From: Austropuccinia psidii
Taxonomy: Eukaryota > Basidiomycota > Pucciniomycetes > Pucciniales > Sphaerophragmiaceae
NCBI GenBank assembly: GCA_023105745.1
Contig: JALGQZ010000006.1
Coordinates: 33,867,686-33,931,685, forward strand
Direction: 5' to 3'
Length of the DNA: 64,000 nucleotides
The notes beneath the pieces are model-generated. The model searched no databases. It had not been told where the DNA came from and saw only the letters and a program-made list of their open reading frames with translations. The translations under genes and the position numbers were made by a program. Below are positions 30,938 through 41,609 of this stretch, piece by piece; position 1 is the first letter of the stretch; every line of letters starts with the position of its first letter.

Positions 30938-31943
30938 TTTGAGCCTTTGATATATGCCCACATATCCAAAAAGGTCACAAAAAAATCTTATAATAATTAT
31001 TATAATAATAAGAATTGAAAATATTATCTTAAAATAGGTCAAAATGCCATAAATAGGCATAAATTGTTGATTACCTCATAATCTAATGAATAAAAACTTC
31101 AAATAGATCATATCATTAGATTCCTCAGGGTAAAATACACATATAAAATTTTCATGTAATATCTGTAACAATAATAGTGACTGTGCAATAAGCAAACATT
31201 CCATCAAAAGGCCTAAATTCTTGCTTATCTCAGAAACCAATGAAAAAACATGTGGAATTGCACCATTGAGTTTACCATGAAAAACTAAACATATAAAATT
31301 TTAATGTCATATCTGTAAAGCCAATACTCAAGGAGATAACCTGAATATATGCACTTTCATGATCAGCACATATATCAATGTATTTTAGCTTAAATCCCTT
31401 GACATATACATGATAGAGAGTTGAACCAAAAGTAAACTTTACATATAATTACTGTAAGAATAAAGGTATGAATTTTATTTGACAAGCTGAAAGCAAGGCT
31501 ATAACTTGTAAGGGTTTATTGAATGAAATTGCTATAGCTGTTGACCACTTTGTTGTGAAAATAATCCAAACAAGAATGATGTACTTAATATCATTATATT
31601 CAAGGTAGTACCCCCTCAAATTATGGTTTGAAGTTTAAAATAGTAAATTTCAGCAGAAAAGATGTGCTACAAGAAAAATCATCAAAAATAAAGTTTTTAT
31701 TATGTAATAAAATGCTCTTGAAATTTCAATAACAACATTCCAAGCTATTAGAATTCACTTCTTGAATGTCTTTAGCATATATACCTAAACGTTATTAATG
31801 ATCAAAATTTAAGCTTAAAATTGATCGTTTATTATCACTCACTGTAATCTAATTTTGAGCTTAACAGTGATATAAGTGATAAAACTTGTGAATAATATTA
31901 GATTATGATTACTAATAATAAAATACACAAATTTCAGGCTTCT
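30938..31943 (+). repeat. K-type solo LTR, left part (before element C)
   Basis: It starts TTTGAGCCTTTGATATATGC and is the same sequence as the minus-strand LTR at 47540-49523. Flanks TATAC (30933) and TTTAC (42560) are a 4-of-5 TSD. Element C splits it at 31943. The right part is 41610-42559. Without C its length is 1,951 bp. Confidence 0.85.
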
Positions 31944-33365
31944 TGTCAGCTGGAGTCTACGTTGAAGTAGTAATTAGGCTATTTACAACTAGAACTATGA
32001 CTGTGACACATCAAAATAATTTTAAAATAAGAGTTTTTTAATAATAAAATAGCTTATAAGATGATAATAGGGTTCTACCATTGAAAAATAGTGGTGGTGA
32101 GTGCTATTGAGAACCCAGGATGCAGTCTTACCAGTTGGATTACTATAATAAGAACTAAAATAATTAAAGTTATAATTATACCCTGATTATAACCCAAGAG
32201 TAAAACTGTTTTGGACAGTTTACTACGTAGGATATTTAAGAGCAGGATGCGGAAACAATTCTGGCTTTGAAAAGCCTCCTTTTTATCCTGAAATGGGTTG
32301 GAAAGGGTGCTAGACCTTTCCACATAGAGGAAGTGAAGATTTTTTCACTCTCTAGTACTGGCTTGTGGCTTGAAAACAGCCTGTATAAACTGTATTGGTC
32401 TCAAATGTGGTTTTGAAACCACATCTGGGCAGTTTTCACCAATACAGGGTGAAAATTTTCATCTGGGGACCTCACAGCCTGATTCTGACGTGTATGATGC
32501 GTAGAATGCTGTACAGAAACTGTATGGGACCCCAGTATTGACTGACATATGAGGTATTGAAGTAGAAACAAGCTTCTTTGTCTATTTGACACCTCATATT
32601 CATGGTTATGGGATATTATCCCATGGTAAGGCTGTATATGACAGCAGGTGGAAATCTGACCTTAAAGCAGCCATAACTTTGTCAATTCTTGATATATCAA
32701 CCTCAAAATTGGTTCCGTGTGTAGGCCTGTATGTGCTCTACACAATGGTACCTCATTTGATATGGGTATCATTAAATATGGCAAAGTTATCCCATGTACA
32801 AGATTTTTGTACATTTGTGTGGTATAGGCAAAAAGCTGTATTGAGCTTATTTGCCCTATAGCTTTTGTTCTAGTTGAGCTATGGGGAAATGGATGACACC
32901 ATCAGATAGCCCTGATTGTGCTCTTTCCAAAAAGACCCCACTTCAAGTATCTCACACTAAAACTGTAGAAGCTAGATGAGAGGTGAATGTTTTGTTCACC
33001 CTTATTTGGCCTGAAATTGACCATAACTCCAGTAATATTGGTGCTAGCTCCGTTTGGCTGGTACCATTGGATAGCCCTGGCTTAGAGCTTCATTTGTAGT
33101 ACCCATTTGATGGGGTTAAGCCTCTCTTTCTAGATTTTAGATGAGAGGTGAAAATTAAGGTTTATGCTCAGCAATAACTTTGTTATTTCTTGTCCTATGG
33201 TGATGGGACTTATATTTTCAAAAATAGGTGAGTTTCCTCTTACTTTTGATACCTTTTGAGTTGATTTGGCTCAGCTCCATGTTTTGGTGGTATATTGGCT
33301 ATGCCATTGGTTTATGGTATTTTAGCTGTCATGCTTGTGCTCTGGTTTTGAGTCACAGGCTGACA
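31944..33365 (-). repeat. 3' LTR of element C (group II)
   Basis: The 1,422-bp LTR is repeated at 40188-41609, and diverged relatives are at 45065 and 47216. The right half contains degenerate tandem units of about 160 bp (GATAGCCCTG at about 32904 and 33072, AGATGAGAGGTGAA at about 32972 and 33133). A short inverted repeat TGTACAA/TTGTACA lies near 32797. Just outside, at 33366-33377, the minus strand has the polypurine tract AGAAGGAGGGTA. Confidence 0.93.
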
Positions 33366-33389
33366 TACCCTCCTTCTAAAAAAGGCTCA

Positions 33390-34454
33390 TCATTGATGAG
33401 ACTGTTCAGTCCTCCTAGAGGCCCTGAATCTCCTTAGATGAAGGTTCCCATCTGGTATGGCATCTTCTGCCAACCATTTGTCTTTATCAGCTGTTTGGTG
33501 CTTGAATCTGATTAAGTATTGTCTTTGATCCTTTCCATTAAGTCTGATCTTCCTGGCCCTGATGATCTTACTCACAGGTCCTGGGTAGTCCTCCACTTCC
33601 ATTATATCAGGTGGTGTGGGGTTCTTCTTCCTGGAGGGGAATTTATCCTCCTCTGTTTGGAAGTATGGTTTGACCAAACTTACTGGGAAGACTGAGTGCT
33701 TCCTGGAAAATTCCTCTGTAAGTCCGACTTCCACTGCATTCTTTCCTATCAACCTAATGATAGTGAAAGGCCCTACAAATGAGTCCCTCATCTTCTTGGG
33801 TCCTTTAAGATTATTAAAGTTCATAGTAGACACTAGCACCTGGTCCCCTTGCTTAAAGTCAGGTTCCATGTGTGTCTTGTCCCACCTCTGTTTATTATAT
33901 TCTTTTGCCTCAGCTATGCATTTGGCAGCTGTGTCACAAGCCCTCTTCCACATATCATGGAAGTCTTTGGCTGTGGGGTGGATGGTCAGAAGATTCTTCT
34001 TTAAGTGATCCACAGGCAACAGGGGATTCCACCCTTTCTCTACCACTTCAGGTGTTTTTCCTGTGGTAGAGTGCTGACTTGTATTATAAGCCAGTTGTAC
34101 AGCTGGTAGAAGGGTAACCCAGTCATGGGTGTATCCTTCATGGTCCTTGTACTCCATGCCATAGGCACAGAACCTTCTAAGGATGTCTTCCATAGTCTGG
34201 ATCATCCTCTCAGCTAGGCCATCTGTTTGGGGATGGTAAGCTGTGGAAGAAGCAAGCTTGGTTCCAAGCATGTCATACAAGTTGGTCCAAAATTCAGATG
34301 TGAATTTTGGGTCCCTATTGCTAATGATGATTTTAGGGACTCCACAGGTAGATATGATGTTATTCCACAATAACAGGGAAGTATCCATGGCTGTGTCCTT
34401 TTTGTGGCATGGTAGACACCTCATGCTCTTTCTGAACCTATCAACTACTATCAA
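33390..34454 (-). CDS. Element C integrase core and C-terminal domain
   Basis: The open frame of 354 codons starts [19 protein letters not shown]. The second catalytic position reads [14 protein letters not shown], where element D has RDRDPKF, so the conserved Asp is Asn. The third, Glu, is present in [14 protein letters not shown]-terminal domain with [18 protein letters not shown] follows, and then a chromodomain-like end ([18 protein letters not shown]). The frame is the same as that of the RT segment 35199-36542, with stops at about 34455, 34647 and 35199. The Asp-to-Asn change should inactivate strand transfer. Confidence 0.9.
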   Translation of the reverse strand: MIVVDRFRKSMRCLPCHKKDTAMDTSLLLWNNIISTCGVPKIIISNRDPKFTSEFWTNLYDMLGTKLASSTAYHPQTDGLAERMIQTMEDILRRFCAYGMEYKDHEGYTHDWVTLLPAVQLAYNTSQHSTTGKTPEVVEKGWNPLLPVDHLKKNLLTIHPTAKDFHDMWKRACDTAAKCIAEAKEYNKQRWDKTHMEPDFKQGDQVLVSTMNFNNLKGPKKMRDSFVGPFTIIRLIGKNAVEVGLTEEFSRKHSVFPVSLVKPYFQTEEDKFPSRKKNPTPPDIMEVEDYPGPVSKIIRARKIRLNGKDQRQYLIRFKHQTADKDKWLAEDAIPDGNLHLRRFRASRRTEQSHQ

Positions 34455-35198
34455 TCAGGCATTTTAGTTTTCTTTGCCTCCTGGGACAAGTCCTGTAACC
34501 CAGTCCATGTTGATCATTTCCCATGGGTTTTTGGGTTCTTCTATATGTTAAAGTAACCCATAATTCTTCCCATGTTTCCTATTTGCCTTTTGGCATCTCT
34601 CACAAGTGTTGATGTATTCTCCCAACTCTTGTTCCCACTTGGGCCATCAAGCTGTGCTTGCTACCCTCTCCTTGGTCCTGTCTTCACTCATGTGTCCCAT
34701 ATAGGTGCAGTCATGGCATTCCTGCAGGATCAAGAAGATGTGGTCTCTGTCTACCACTGTGAGTGCACTTGTGTGTTTCTCTCTGTGGTAGAGCAGGCCA
34801 TCTATAAGGAGGAAATTGTTATCCTTATAGGCCCTCAACCAGGGTTTTTCCAGCTGGGATTCCAGTTCTGGAATCCTGTACTTTTGTTGTAGGAGTTGTA
34901 GTAGTATGCCACACTGTTTGTGTTTGGCATAAGACTTTAGTACTGCACTAAGAAATTCATTGTGCAGTTCAGAGGAACTTATCCCCAATATGGGAGTTTC
35001 TGTCCCCTCTGAATCAGTGTTTCCACTGTCAGGGGTACCACTTTCTGGTGCCCATTCAGAAAATCTGAAGTTCTTCCTCCTATCTACTTGGATGGGGATT
35101 TTGGCTGCAACTCCAGGGTCATAAGCTGGATTGCTCTTGACATTATCCAGTGGCCATCTGCTAAGGCCATCTGCATTGGTATGAACTTTACCTTCTTT
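34455..35198 (-). pseudogene. Element C RNase H end and integrase zinc finger, with stops
   Basis: In the frame of pol, after the stop at 35199 (TAT/TAC to TAA), the sequence runs on (KEGKVHTNADGLSRW) into the integrase N-terminus 34988-34647 with ECHDCTYMGHMSEDRTKE. The His-His pair is intact here, unlike in E, F and D. A TGG-to-TGA stop at 34647 precedes the Cys pair (CERCQKANR). The first catalytic Asp (INMDWVTGL) follows, and then two further stops near 34455. Confidence 0.82.
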
Positions 35199-36542
35199 TT
35201 ATATGATGGTCATGTTCCCTCTATACTCCTGGATGGCTATTTGCCATCTCAGCATGTGTCTATTTGTAGTCTTCATGTTCAGTAAAGACTTCAAGGCTGT
35301 GCAGTCTGTGTAGACTTCAAAGACTGCACCCTCCAGGTAATAATGGAGTTTTTCTAGAGCCCAGACTAGACATAGACACTCAGTCTTGGTGGCCCCATAC
35401 CTGGCTTCTGAATCTTTCATATGCCTTGAGATGTAGCAAATTACCCCTTCTCTTGGTTCACCATTCACAATTTGTCTTTGGTGAAGGGCTGCTCCTAGGC
35501 CTTCACTGCATGCTGCATCTATATATAACTTGAATGGTTGTTCAAAGTCAGGTAAGATGAGCACAGGTGCATTTGTGAGTTCATATTTGATCTTCTCATA
35601 TGCATCCCTCCTTTCCTTGGTTATTTCAAAAACTACATCTTTTGAACATAACTTGTATAAGCTACTAGTTATGTGTGCAAAGTTTTTGATGTGGTTTCCA
35701 TAGTACCTAGCAAACCCAAGGAAAGATTGCATCTCTTTGATGCTCTTTGGTACTGTCTTTTGCAGTACTGCTGCTACTTTATTCTGGTCAATTTCCAGAC
35801 TAAGACCTGAGACTTTATGTCCAAGAGCCAGTAACTCTTGTTGGCCAAAATTGCACTTTTGGAGTGAAATTTTCAGATTTATGGGTGTTAATTTACTTAG
35901 TACTCTGTCTATGTATTGCACATGGTCTTCCCATGTCTCTGAGTATATAATGATATCATCAATATATACCACCATCCAGCCTTCCAGTATTTCTTCTTGA
36001 AATATTGTGTCCATCATCCTTTGGAAATGGGCTGGTGCATTTTTGATGCCAAATGGCATCCTGGTATACTCATATATGCCCATATGGCATATTATTCTGA
36101 GTAATTTCATGGAGTTTGGTTTAACTCCTTTTTGGTGGAAGCCTTTCATACAATCCATTTTGGTTATGTATTTGGCTTTTGCCAGTTTATCCAAGGCATG
36201 AGGTATCCTGGGTATAGGGTACCTGTCTGCTTTTGTGTAGTTATTCAGAGCTCTGAAATCTCCACACAGTCTAGACTTTCCATCATGCCAGGTGATTAGG
36301 ACAGGGGTGGTGATTTCCACTATTTCATTATGTCCAATCTTCCTGATGACATCCATATCCAGGAGTTCATTGATATGTTTCTCAATTTCTTTCCTGGTTT
36401 CCAGGCTTTCTGGATAAGGAGGTCTCCTAAGCATGGGTGGATACGGCCTTTCCACATCCAGATATAGTTCTATATCATGGCCTTTGATCTTGCCTAATGG
36501 TTCTTCACCAATGGCAAATTCTGGTCTGTTCTTTCTCAGCAT
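35199..36542 (-). CDS. Element C reverse transcriptase and RNase H
   Basis: This 447-codon frame has RT motifs [58 protein letters not shown] and the catalytic [11 protein letters not shown]. The thumb follows ([17 protein letters not shown]), then RNase H: first Asp in [15 protein letters not shown], Glu in [19 protein letters not shown], Asp in [12 protein letters not shown]. All catalytic acids are present. It starts at an internal Met; the preceding protease-RT linker (36543-36715) is in the same frame but carries a TAA near 36716. Confidence 0.93.
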   Translation of the reverse strand: MLRKNRPEFAIGEEPLGKIKGHDIELYLDVERPYPPMLRRPPYPESLETRKEIEKHINELLDMDVIRKIGHNEIVEITTPVLITWHDGKSRLCGDFRALNNYTKADRYPIPRIPHALDKLAKAKYITKMDCMKGFHQKGVKPNSMKLLRIICHMGIYEYTRMPFGIKNAPAHFQRMMDTIFQEEILEGWMVVYIDDIIIYSETWEDHVQYIDRVLSKLTPINLKISLQKCNFGQQELLALGHKVSGLSLEIDQNKVAAVLQKTVPKSIKEMQSFLGFARYYGNHIKNFAHITSSLYKLCSKDVVFEITKERRDAYEKIKYELTNAPVLILPDFEQPFKLYIDAACSEGLGAALHQRQIVNGEPREGVICYISRHMKDSEARYGATKTECLCLVWALEKLHYYLEGAVFEVYTDCTALKSLLNMKTTNRHMLRWQIAIQEYRGNMTII

Positions 36543-36718
36543 CTTCAGTAAGCTTAGTTTTTGTTTACTGGTGAGGGTAGTGCTAAACTGTCCCTCTCTG
36601 AATTCCTTCAGAAGTTCTTCTAGTGCATCTTGAGAAGATATCTGGTATATATCAAGTGAGAATTTCTTTTCCTTGTTAGTACCAATCGTGATGTTCCTAT
36701 TTTAACTGTTTTAAATGT

Positions 36719-37633
36719 CTATGCCATACATCCTCTGGTAATCTGTTCCCAGTAAGCCCCTTGGATGTGGGCATCATCCAGAAATACAAACTCTGGGTTG
36801 AGTCTGATATCACCCTTCCTGTGGGGTATAATTATCTCTTTGATAATTGTCCCAATGGAAGTCATCTTCCCTGATGCACTTTCAAATTTCTTTGCCTTAG
36901 TGGGCAAGAGCTGTTTTTCCCAGTTTGGGAAGTGGGTATCCAGATAGTTTCTGGCCACTATGTAGCAGTGTGCTCCACTATCAATGATCAGTGGATGCTG
37001 AGCATTGTCAATGCAAACAGTCATTTTTGTGGCTGTCCCATGTATATATGCCATTCCTTTGGTTGGTGTAACCAGGAATGTTTGTGCATCTTGTGTGTGT
37101 TTGCACAAGTTTTTGTTAGAAGTGTCCTGTGGCATGCCTGCTTCCAACTGTATGTCCTGAATTTCTAGTGGGGTTTCCTCTTGGTATTCCACTAGAAATT
37201 CCTCTCTTGGGTCTTGATCATCATCAGATGGTTCTCTGATGGCATCACCCATGTAGTCTGATTCAGAATCCTCTGTTGGAGATTCTTCCTCTGGGACTTT
37301 CTCAATGGCATAGACTTTTTTCTTTGCCTTTGGACAGTTGTTTGCATAGTGGTCTGTTGAACCACAATTGTGACAAGAATTCCTCTTCTTTGCCACTTCT
37401 GCCACTCTTTTTTTGGGTTTGTCTTTAAACTCTACCCTTAAAGGTTGTTTCTCTTTGAAACTACTGCTCTTATATCGGGTCAATTTCCCTATATTAGTCA
37501 TTTTCCTTATGTCTTGTAAGGCATTGGCAATGTCATCTAGAGTGCAATTTTGGTTGAATCTGCATTTTACTGCATGCTCTAGTTCTCCTGGCAGTTGTGT
37601 CAGAAGTTTGTGATTCCTCATTTGGATGTTCAT
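36719..37633 (-). CDS. Element C nucleocapsid and protease
   Basis: The frame starts with the end of the capsid (LTQLPGELEHAVKCR). A zinc knuckle CHNCGSTDHYANNC and an acidic linker follow, then the aspartic protease with active site LIIDSGAHCYIV. The end is altered by a 1-nt frameshift in a G-run near 36775: the other frame restores LLGTDYQRMYGIDI, the usual C-terminal protease motif, before a TAA. It is in frame with the capsid ORF upstream (37679-38929), separated by one stop where homologues have no break. Confidence 0.88.
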   Translation of the reverse strand: MNIQMRNHKLLTQLPGELEHAVKCRFNQNCTLDDIANALQDIRKMTNIGKLTRYKSSSFKEKQPLRVEFKDKPKKRVAEVAKKRNSCHNCGSTDHYANNCPKAKKKVYAIEKVPEEESPTEDSESDYMGDAIREPSDDDQDPREEFLVEYQEETPLEIQDIQLEAGMPQDTSNKNLCKHTQDAQTFLVTPTKGMAYIHGTATKMTVCIDNAQHPLIIDSGAHCYIVARNYLDTHFPNWEKQLLPTKAKKFESASGKMTSIGTIIKEIIIPHRKGDIRLNPEFVFLDDAHIQGAYWEQITRGCMA

Positions 37634-37678
37634 CTGAGGATCAATGGCTTTAAGTCTTTTAGACTGTCTAAGAAACCA

Positions 37679-38929
37679 CTAATATGGATCTTTGTCCACA
37701 GAGTATTTGTCATTTTCAAATGACATGATCTTCTGCCATATCCAAGTTCCATTACTGTACTTTTGGATGATTTTACTCTTCCACCATGGCCAGTTTCTTC
37801 TGCCATGGATTTCTTTCATTTCTGTGTACCATATACTAGCATGACCTTTAAATGCAGTATTCAATCTAGCAGTGATCCAGTAGTCTGGTATGCTTGGTAC
37901 ATCAATGAAGAGTCCATCAATATAATCTATGAGTTCCATATGATCATATTCTCCTGATCCAGAGAATTTGGGCCAGCTTGAGGCCTCAGGAAGCTGTTTC
38001 AAGGCTTCCTTCTCTGAATAAGACATTCCATCTCCATCACAGTATTGTGATGGAGATCTTGCCTTATTCATCAACATGGAATCTGGTTTGATGTCATCTG
38101 GTTGATATGGATTCTCCATAACTTGGCCTTGTGGTTGGGGCTTCAAGTTATGGTAGACATTAAACAATTTGTTTATGTCTTGATCCAGACAATCCCTGTC
38201 CCTTTTGCTGTGGTGTTGTTCTTCAAAGACTATATTCAGTCTTTTTTTGGTTTCTTCAGAGGCTTTTCTCAGTTGAGCATATCCTTCTTGAAGATTCTTA
38301 ACTATCTGTTCCAAGGAGGCTTGTGTTTTTCTCATCCTCTCTTGGCCAGCTTCAATTTCTGCAAACTGCTTTGCAGATTGTTCAGCATATTGGGACATTT
38401 GTAACCACAGTGTATTACTGTTGATGTTACTCTCAGATGTGACAATGTTATGTTCAGTCTGAGTGGGGGTAATATTTCTATTACTACAACTACTGATTCT
38501 AGAGTGGTTGACAACTACTTCTGGTACTTGTGCACTTCTTTTGCCAAATCCAACAGTTTCTGAATCATAGGGTCTGACTATTTCCTCCTCTGGTTGAAGG
38601 AGGTTTTGTTCTTGCCCTTGTTTCCTTGTCTTCTCCTGGAAACTTCCTGGAATTGTGAAAAATTGTGACTCTTGGCCACTGATCTGCTGGTTTCTGAATG
38701 GTGTGAAGCCAATGGAGAGCTGATTTGGCCTTCTCCTTGTGAGCCTGAAGGAATCTGAGTAGGCCCTGTCTGGGTTAACTGTTCTTCTATAGCTTGGATA
38801 GTGGCTTGATTCTCCCTTATCCTCTGTGCCCTTGCCTCCAGGAGTCTGAACTGCCTGGTAGGATTCCAACCTTTGGTGATTACCATCAGGTCTTTGAAGT
38901 CTATCTCTCTGAGACAGATCTTCTGGCAA
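37679..38929 (-). CDS. Element C Gag capsid (ORF2 frame)
   Basis: The Gag core shows ASSWPKFSGSGEYDHMELID, ARLNTAFKGHASIWYTEM and RRNWPWWKSKIIQKY, matching A and D. Before it lies a long helical, probably coiled-coil stretch (QMSQYAEQSAKQFAEIEAGQ...). The first part, 38929-38518, overlaps ORF1 in another frame and is probably not translated from 38929. The functional entry is likely near 38517, where ORF1 ends KYQK-stop and this frame is -1 relative to it. It ends in a TAG at 37679 just before the conserved WFLRQSKRL. Confidence 0.85.
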   Translation of the reverse strand: MPEDLSQRDRLQRPDGNHQRLESYQAVQTPGGKGTEDKGESSHYPSYRRTVNPDRAYSDSFRLTRRRPNQLSIGFTPFRNQQISGQESQFFTIPGSFQEKTRKQGQEQNLLQPEEEIVRPYDSETVGFGKRSAQVPEVVVNHSRISSCSNRNITPTQTEHNIVTSESNINSNTLWLQMSQYAEQSAKQFAEIEAGQERMRKTQASLEQIVKNLQEGYAQLRKASEETKKRLNIVFEEQHHSKRDRDCLDQDINKLFNVYHNLKPQPQGQVMENPYQPDDIKPDSMLMNKARSPSQYCDGDGMSYSEKEALKQLPEASSWPKFSGSGEYDHMELIDYIDGLFIDVPSIPDYWITARLNTAFKGHASIWYTEMKEIHGRRNWPWWKSKIIQKYSNGTWIWQKIMSFENDKYSVDKDPY

Positions 38930-39584
38930 CTTGCTCCAAGTTCTGCCCAGTGACTTGCCAGGTTAAACCTCTTGTTGTCCATGCTCCATTGGAATAAGTC
39001 CTTGAGGAGTTGGTGGAGCTGAAGAACTTGATCCATGTCTTTCCAGTCCTCTGGTTTGAGGTCTCCATTGAATTGGAGTGTGAATGGCAGTGTTGATATT
39101 ATCTCCCTCATTGTTTTGCCATCCACTACTGTGTCCAAGGTGTCCTCTTTCAGGTCTTCTGGTTCTGGACAAACCTTCTCTGTCCTCTGGTTAGTTCCTT
39201 TGGAAGCCAAGATCTCTGAGGTGTACAGGTGACATGTTAGTGTTTGCAAGCAGTCAAAAGCTTTATGTTCTTAGGGTATTTACCTTTGACTGTGCCTTGT
39301 ACAAATTTGTTGTCTGCTGATTTGGGCAATTTACCTTTAGAGGTTACAACTGGGTTAATTATAGTAATTTTCCCTGTACAAGTTATCAAGGTTGGTTAAC
39401 CTTGTATTGATGCAGAATTTTGTGGTTTTCTACTCTTCTGTTTGGCAATGGGTGTCCACTTTTTTGCTGTTATCAGGCCTTCACTGTGCCTCTTTCCTTT
39501 GCCTTTGCTGCCCTCTGGTTCTGAGGGTGTCATTGGTGTGTTGGCCTGTGACTGGCTTTCAAGTGGTATGAAGTTATCTTCCAC
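38517..39584 (-). pseudogene. Element C ORF1, two exons, two stops
   Basis: Exon 1 begins with the ATG at 39584 (MEDNFIPLESQSQ) and reads to 39284, with one TAA at 39396. Intron 39216-39283 separates it from exon 2 (39215-38517). The join restores the codon for Glu and the sequence ILASKGTNQRTEKVCPEPE. Exon 2 contains HWAELGASCQKICLREIDF, GWNPTRQFRLLE, a Gln-rich helix and a basic tail (SRRRQGNKGKNKTSF). A TAG at 38578 replaces a likely Glu codon, after which the frame goes on (SDPMIQKLLDLAKEVHKYQK) to the real end. Its function is unknown; the homologous pieces are in A, B and D. Confidence 0.75.
39216..39283 (-). other. Intron in ORF1 of element C
   Basis: The 68-nt intron starts GTAAATACCC and ends CACCTCAG on the minus strand. 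A CTAAC branch-point match (CACTAACATG) lies about 20 nt from the acceptor. Unspliced RNA meets an in-frame TAA within the intron. Splicing preserves the frame (phase 1). Confidence 0.7.
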
Positions 39585-40187
39585 TGAATCAAAACAGGAA
39601 AAAGAGGGCTTATGTCAGTTAAGACTTCTCAAAAAATGCTGGTTTTGCATGTCTAAGAATGGCCTCTGGGCTTGTATATTATTACAATGTGGCCTTGTAC
39701 AATGACAGTGTGATTGAATTAACAATTCCACGTCAGAAATACAGCTTACTGATATTTGGTATACTATTTGCATACCAATATCTCACAGAATAACTTGTAA
39801 TTAGCAAGTGTAAACTGTCAAAAAGTGGTGTGTAACAGGGCAATTGAGTTAACAATATGTCCAACCACGCCTCAACTGTTGGTTTATCAGTATGAGGTGT
39901 CTTATTTTAATTAAAAAATGAGACTGTATTAATGGCTTATGTGTTTTTATATGTAAAACACACCAAAAATAAAGGTCTTGTGGTTATTAGCCACATGACA
40001 GGTACTCTTAAGATATGAGTATAAAAGTGGTATATGTACCAAAAAAGAAAAATATATATATAATATATATATTTAAGAAATATTACGCCTAAAAAAGAAT
40101 AAAACAAATGTCAGAAAATGAGAAATAAGAGAAAAACTCACTTGTAAGGGTCCAAAAAAGGTTTAAAGCACGGCCAGGCCCCCAAAA
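39585..40187 (-). other. Element C leader and primer site
   Basis: This is A/T-rich leader with an AT microsatellite at about 40051-40075. At 40171-40187 the minus strand reads TTTTGGGGGCCTGGCCG directly after the LTR. A second potential intron (AAGTGAGTTTT ... TTTTTTAG) lies at about 40100-40145 and was not verified. Confidence 0.6.
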
Positions 40188-41609
40188 TGTCAGCTGGAGT
40201 CTATGTTGAAGCAGTAATTAGGCTATTTACAACTAGAACTATGACTGTGACACAAGAAAATAACTTTAAAATAAGATCTTTTTAATAATATAATAATAGG
40301 GTTCTACTATTGAAAAATAGTGGTGGTGAGTGCTATTGAGAACCCAGGATGCAGTCTTACCAGTTGGATTACTATAATAAGAACTACAATAATTAAAATT
40401 ATAATTATACCCTGATTATTACCCAAGAGTAAAACTGTTTTGGACAGTTTACTACGTAGGATATTCAAGAGCAGGATGAGGAAACAATTCTGGCTGTGAA
40501 AAGACTCCTTTTTATCCTGAAATGGGGTGGAAAGTGTGCTAGACCTTTCCACGTAGAGGAAGTGAATATTTTTCACTCTCTAGTACTGGCTTGTGGTTTT
40601 CAAACAGCCTGTATAACCTGTATTGGGCTCAGATGTGGTTTTGAAACCACATCTGGGCAGTTTTCACCAATACAGGGTGAATGTTTTCATCTGGGGACCT
40701 CACAGCCTGATTCTGATGTGTATGATGCGTAGAATTCTGTACAGAAACTGTATGGGACCCCATTATTGACTGACATATGAGGTATTGAAGTAAAAACAAG
40801 CTTCTTTGTCTATTTGACACCTCATATTCATGGTTATGGGATATTATCCCATGGTAAGGCTGTATATGACAGCAGGTGGGAATCTGACCTTAAAACAGCC
40901 ATACCTTTTCCAATTCTTGAGATATCAACCTCAGAATTGGTTTAGTGTGTAGCCCTTTATGTGCTCTACACTATGGTACCTCATTTGATATGGGTATCAT
41001 TAATTATGGCAAAGTTATCCCATGTACAAGATTTTTGTACATTTGTGTGGTATAGACAAAAAGCTGTATTGAGCTTATTTGCCCTTTAACTTTTGTTCTA
41101 GTTGAGCTATGGGTAAATGGATGACACCATCAGATAGCCCTGATTTTTCTCTTTCCAAAAAGACCCCACTTCAAGTATCTCACACTAAAACTGTAGAAGC
41201 TAGATGAGAGGTGAATGTTTTGTTCACCCTTGTTTGGCCTGAAATTGACCATAACTCCAGTAATATTGGTTCTAGCTCAGTTTTGCTGGTACCATTGGAT
41301 AGCCCTGGCTTAGAGCTTCATTGTGAATACCCATTTGATGGGGTTAAGCCTCTCTTTCTAGATTTTAGATGAGAGGTGAAAATTAAGGTTTATGCTCAGC
41401 AATAACTTTGAGCAGGAATAACTTTGTTATTTCTTGTCCTATGGTGATGGGACTTATATTTTCAGAAAGAGGTGAGTTTCCTCTTTCTCTTGATACCTTT
41501 TGAGCTGATTTGGCTCAGCTCCATGTTTTGGTGGTATCTTGGCTATACCATTGGTTTATGGTATTTTAGCTGTCATGCTTGTGCTCTGGTCTTGAGTCAC
41601 AGGCTGACA
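40188..41609 (-). repeat. 5' LTR of element C
   Basis: The 1,422-bp partner of 31944-33365, with intact TGTCAGC and GCTGACA ends and CTTCT next to it. It has a 16-nt duplication near 41403-41420 (AATAACTTTGAGCAGG) absent from the other copy, balanced by deletions elsewhere. Confidence 0.94.

Larger units (their letters stand above)
31944..41609 (-). mobile_element. Complete Ty3/gypsy element C
   Basis: This 9,666-bp minus-strand element has two LTRs of 1,422 bp each, termini TGTCAGC...GCTGACA, and a perfect 5-bp TSD, CTTCT (31939-31943 and 41610-41614). Internally it has a primer site, spliced ORF1, Gag, zinc knuckle, protease, RT, RNase H, integrase and a polypurine tract. By eye the LTRs differ at about 6% in the first 450 bases. 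Several stops, two frameshifts and a catalytic integrase substitution show it is inactive. It is the best-preserved member of its lineage here. Confidence 0.95.
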
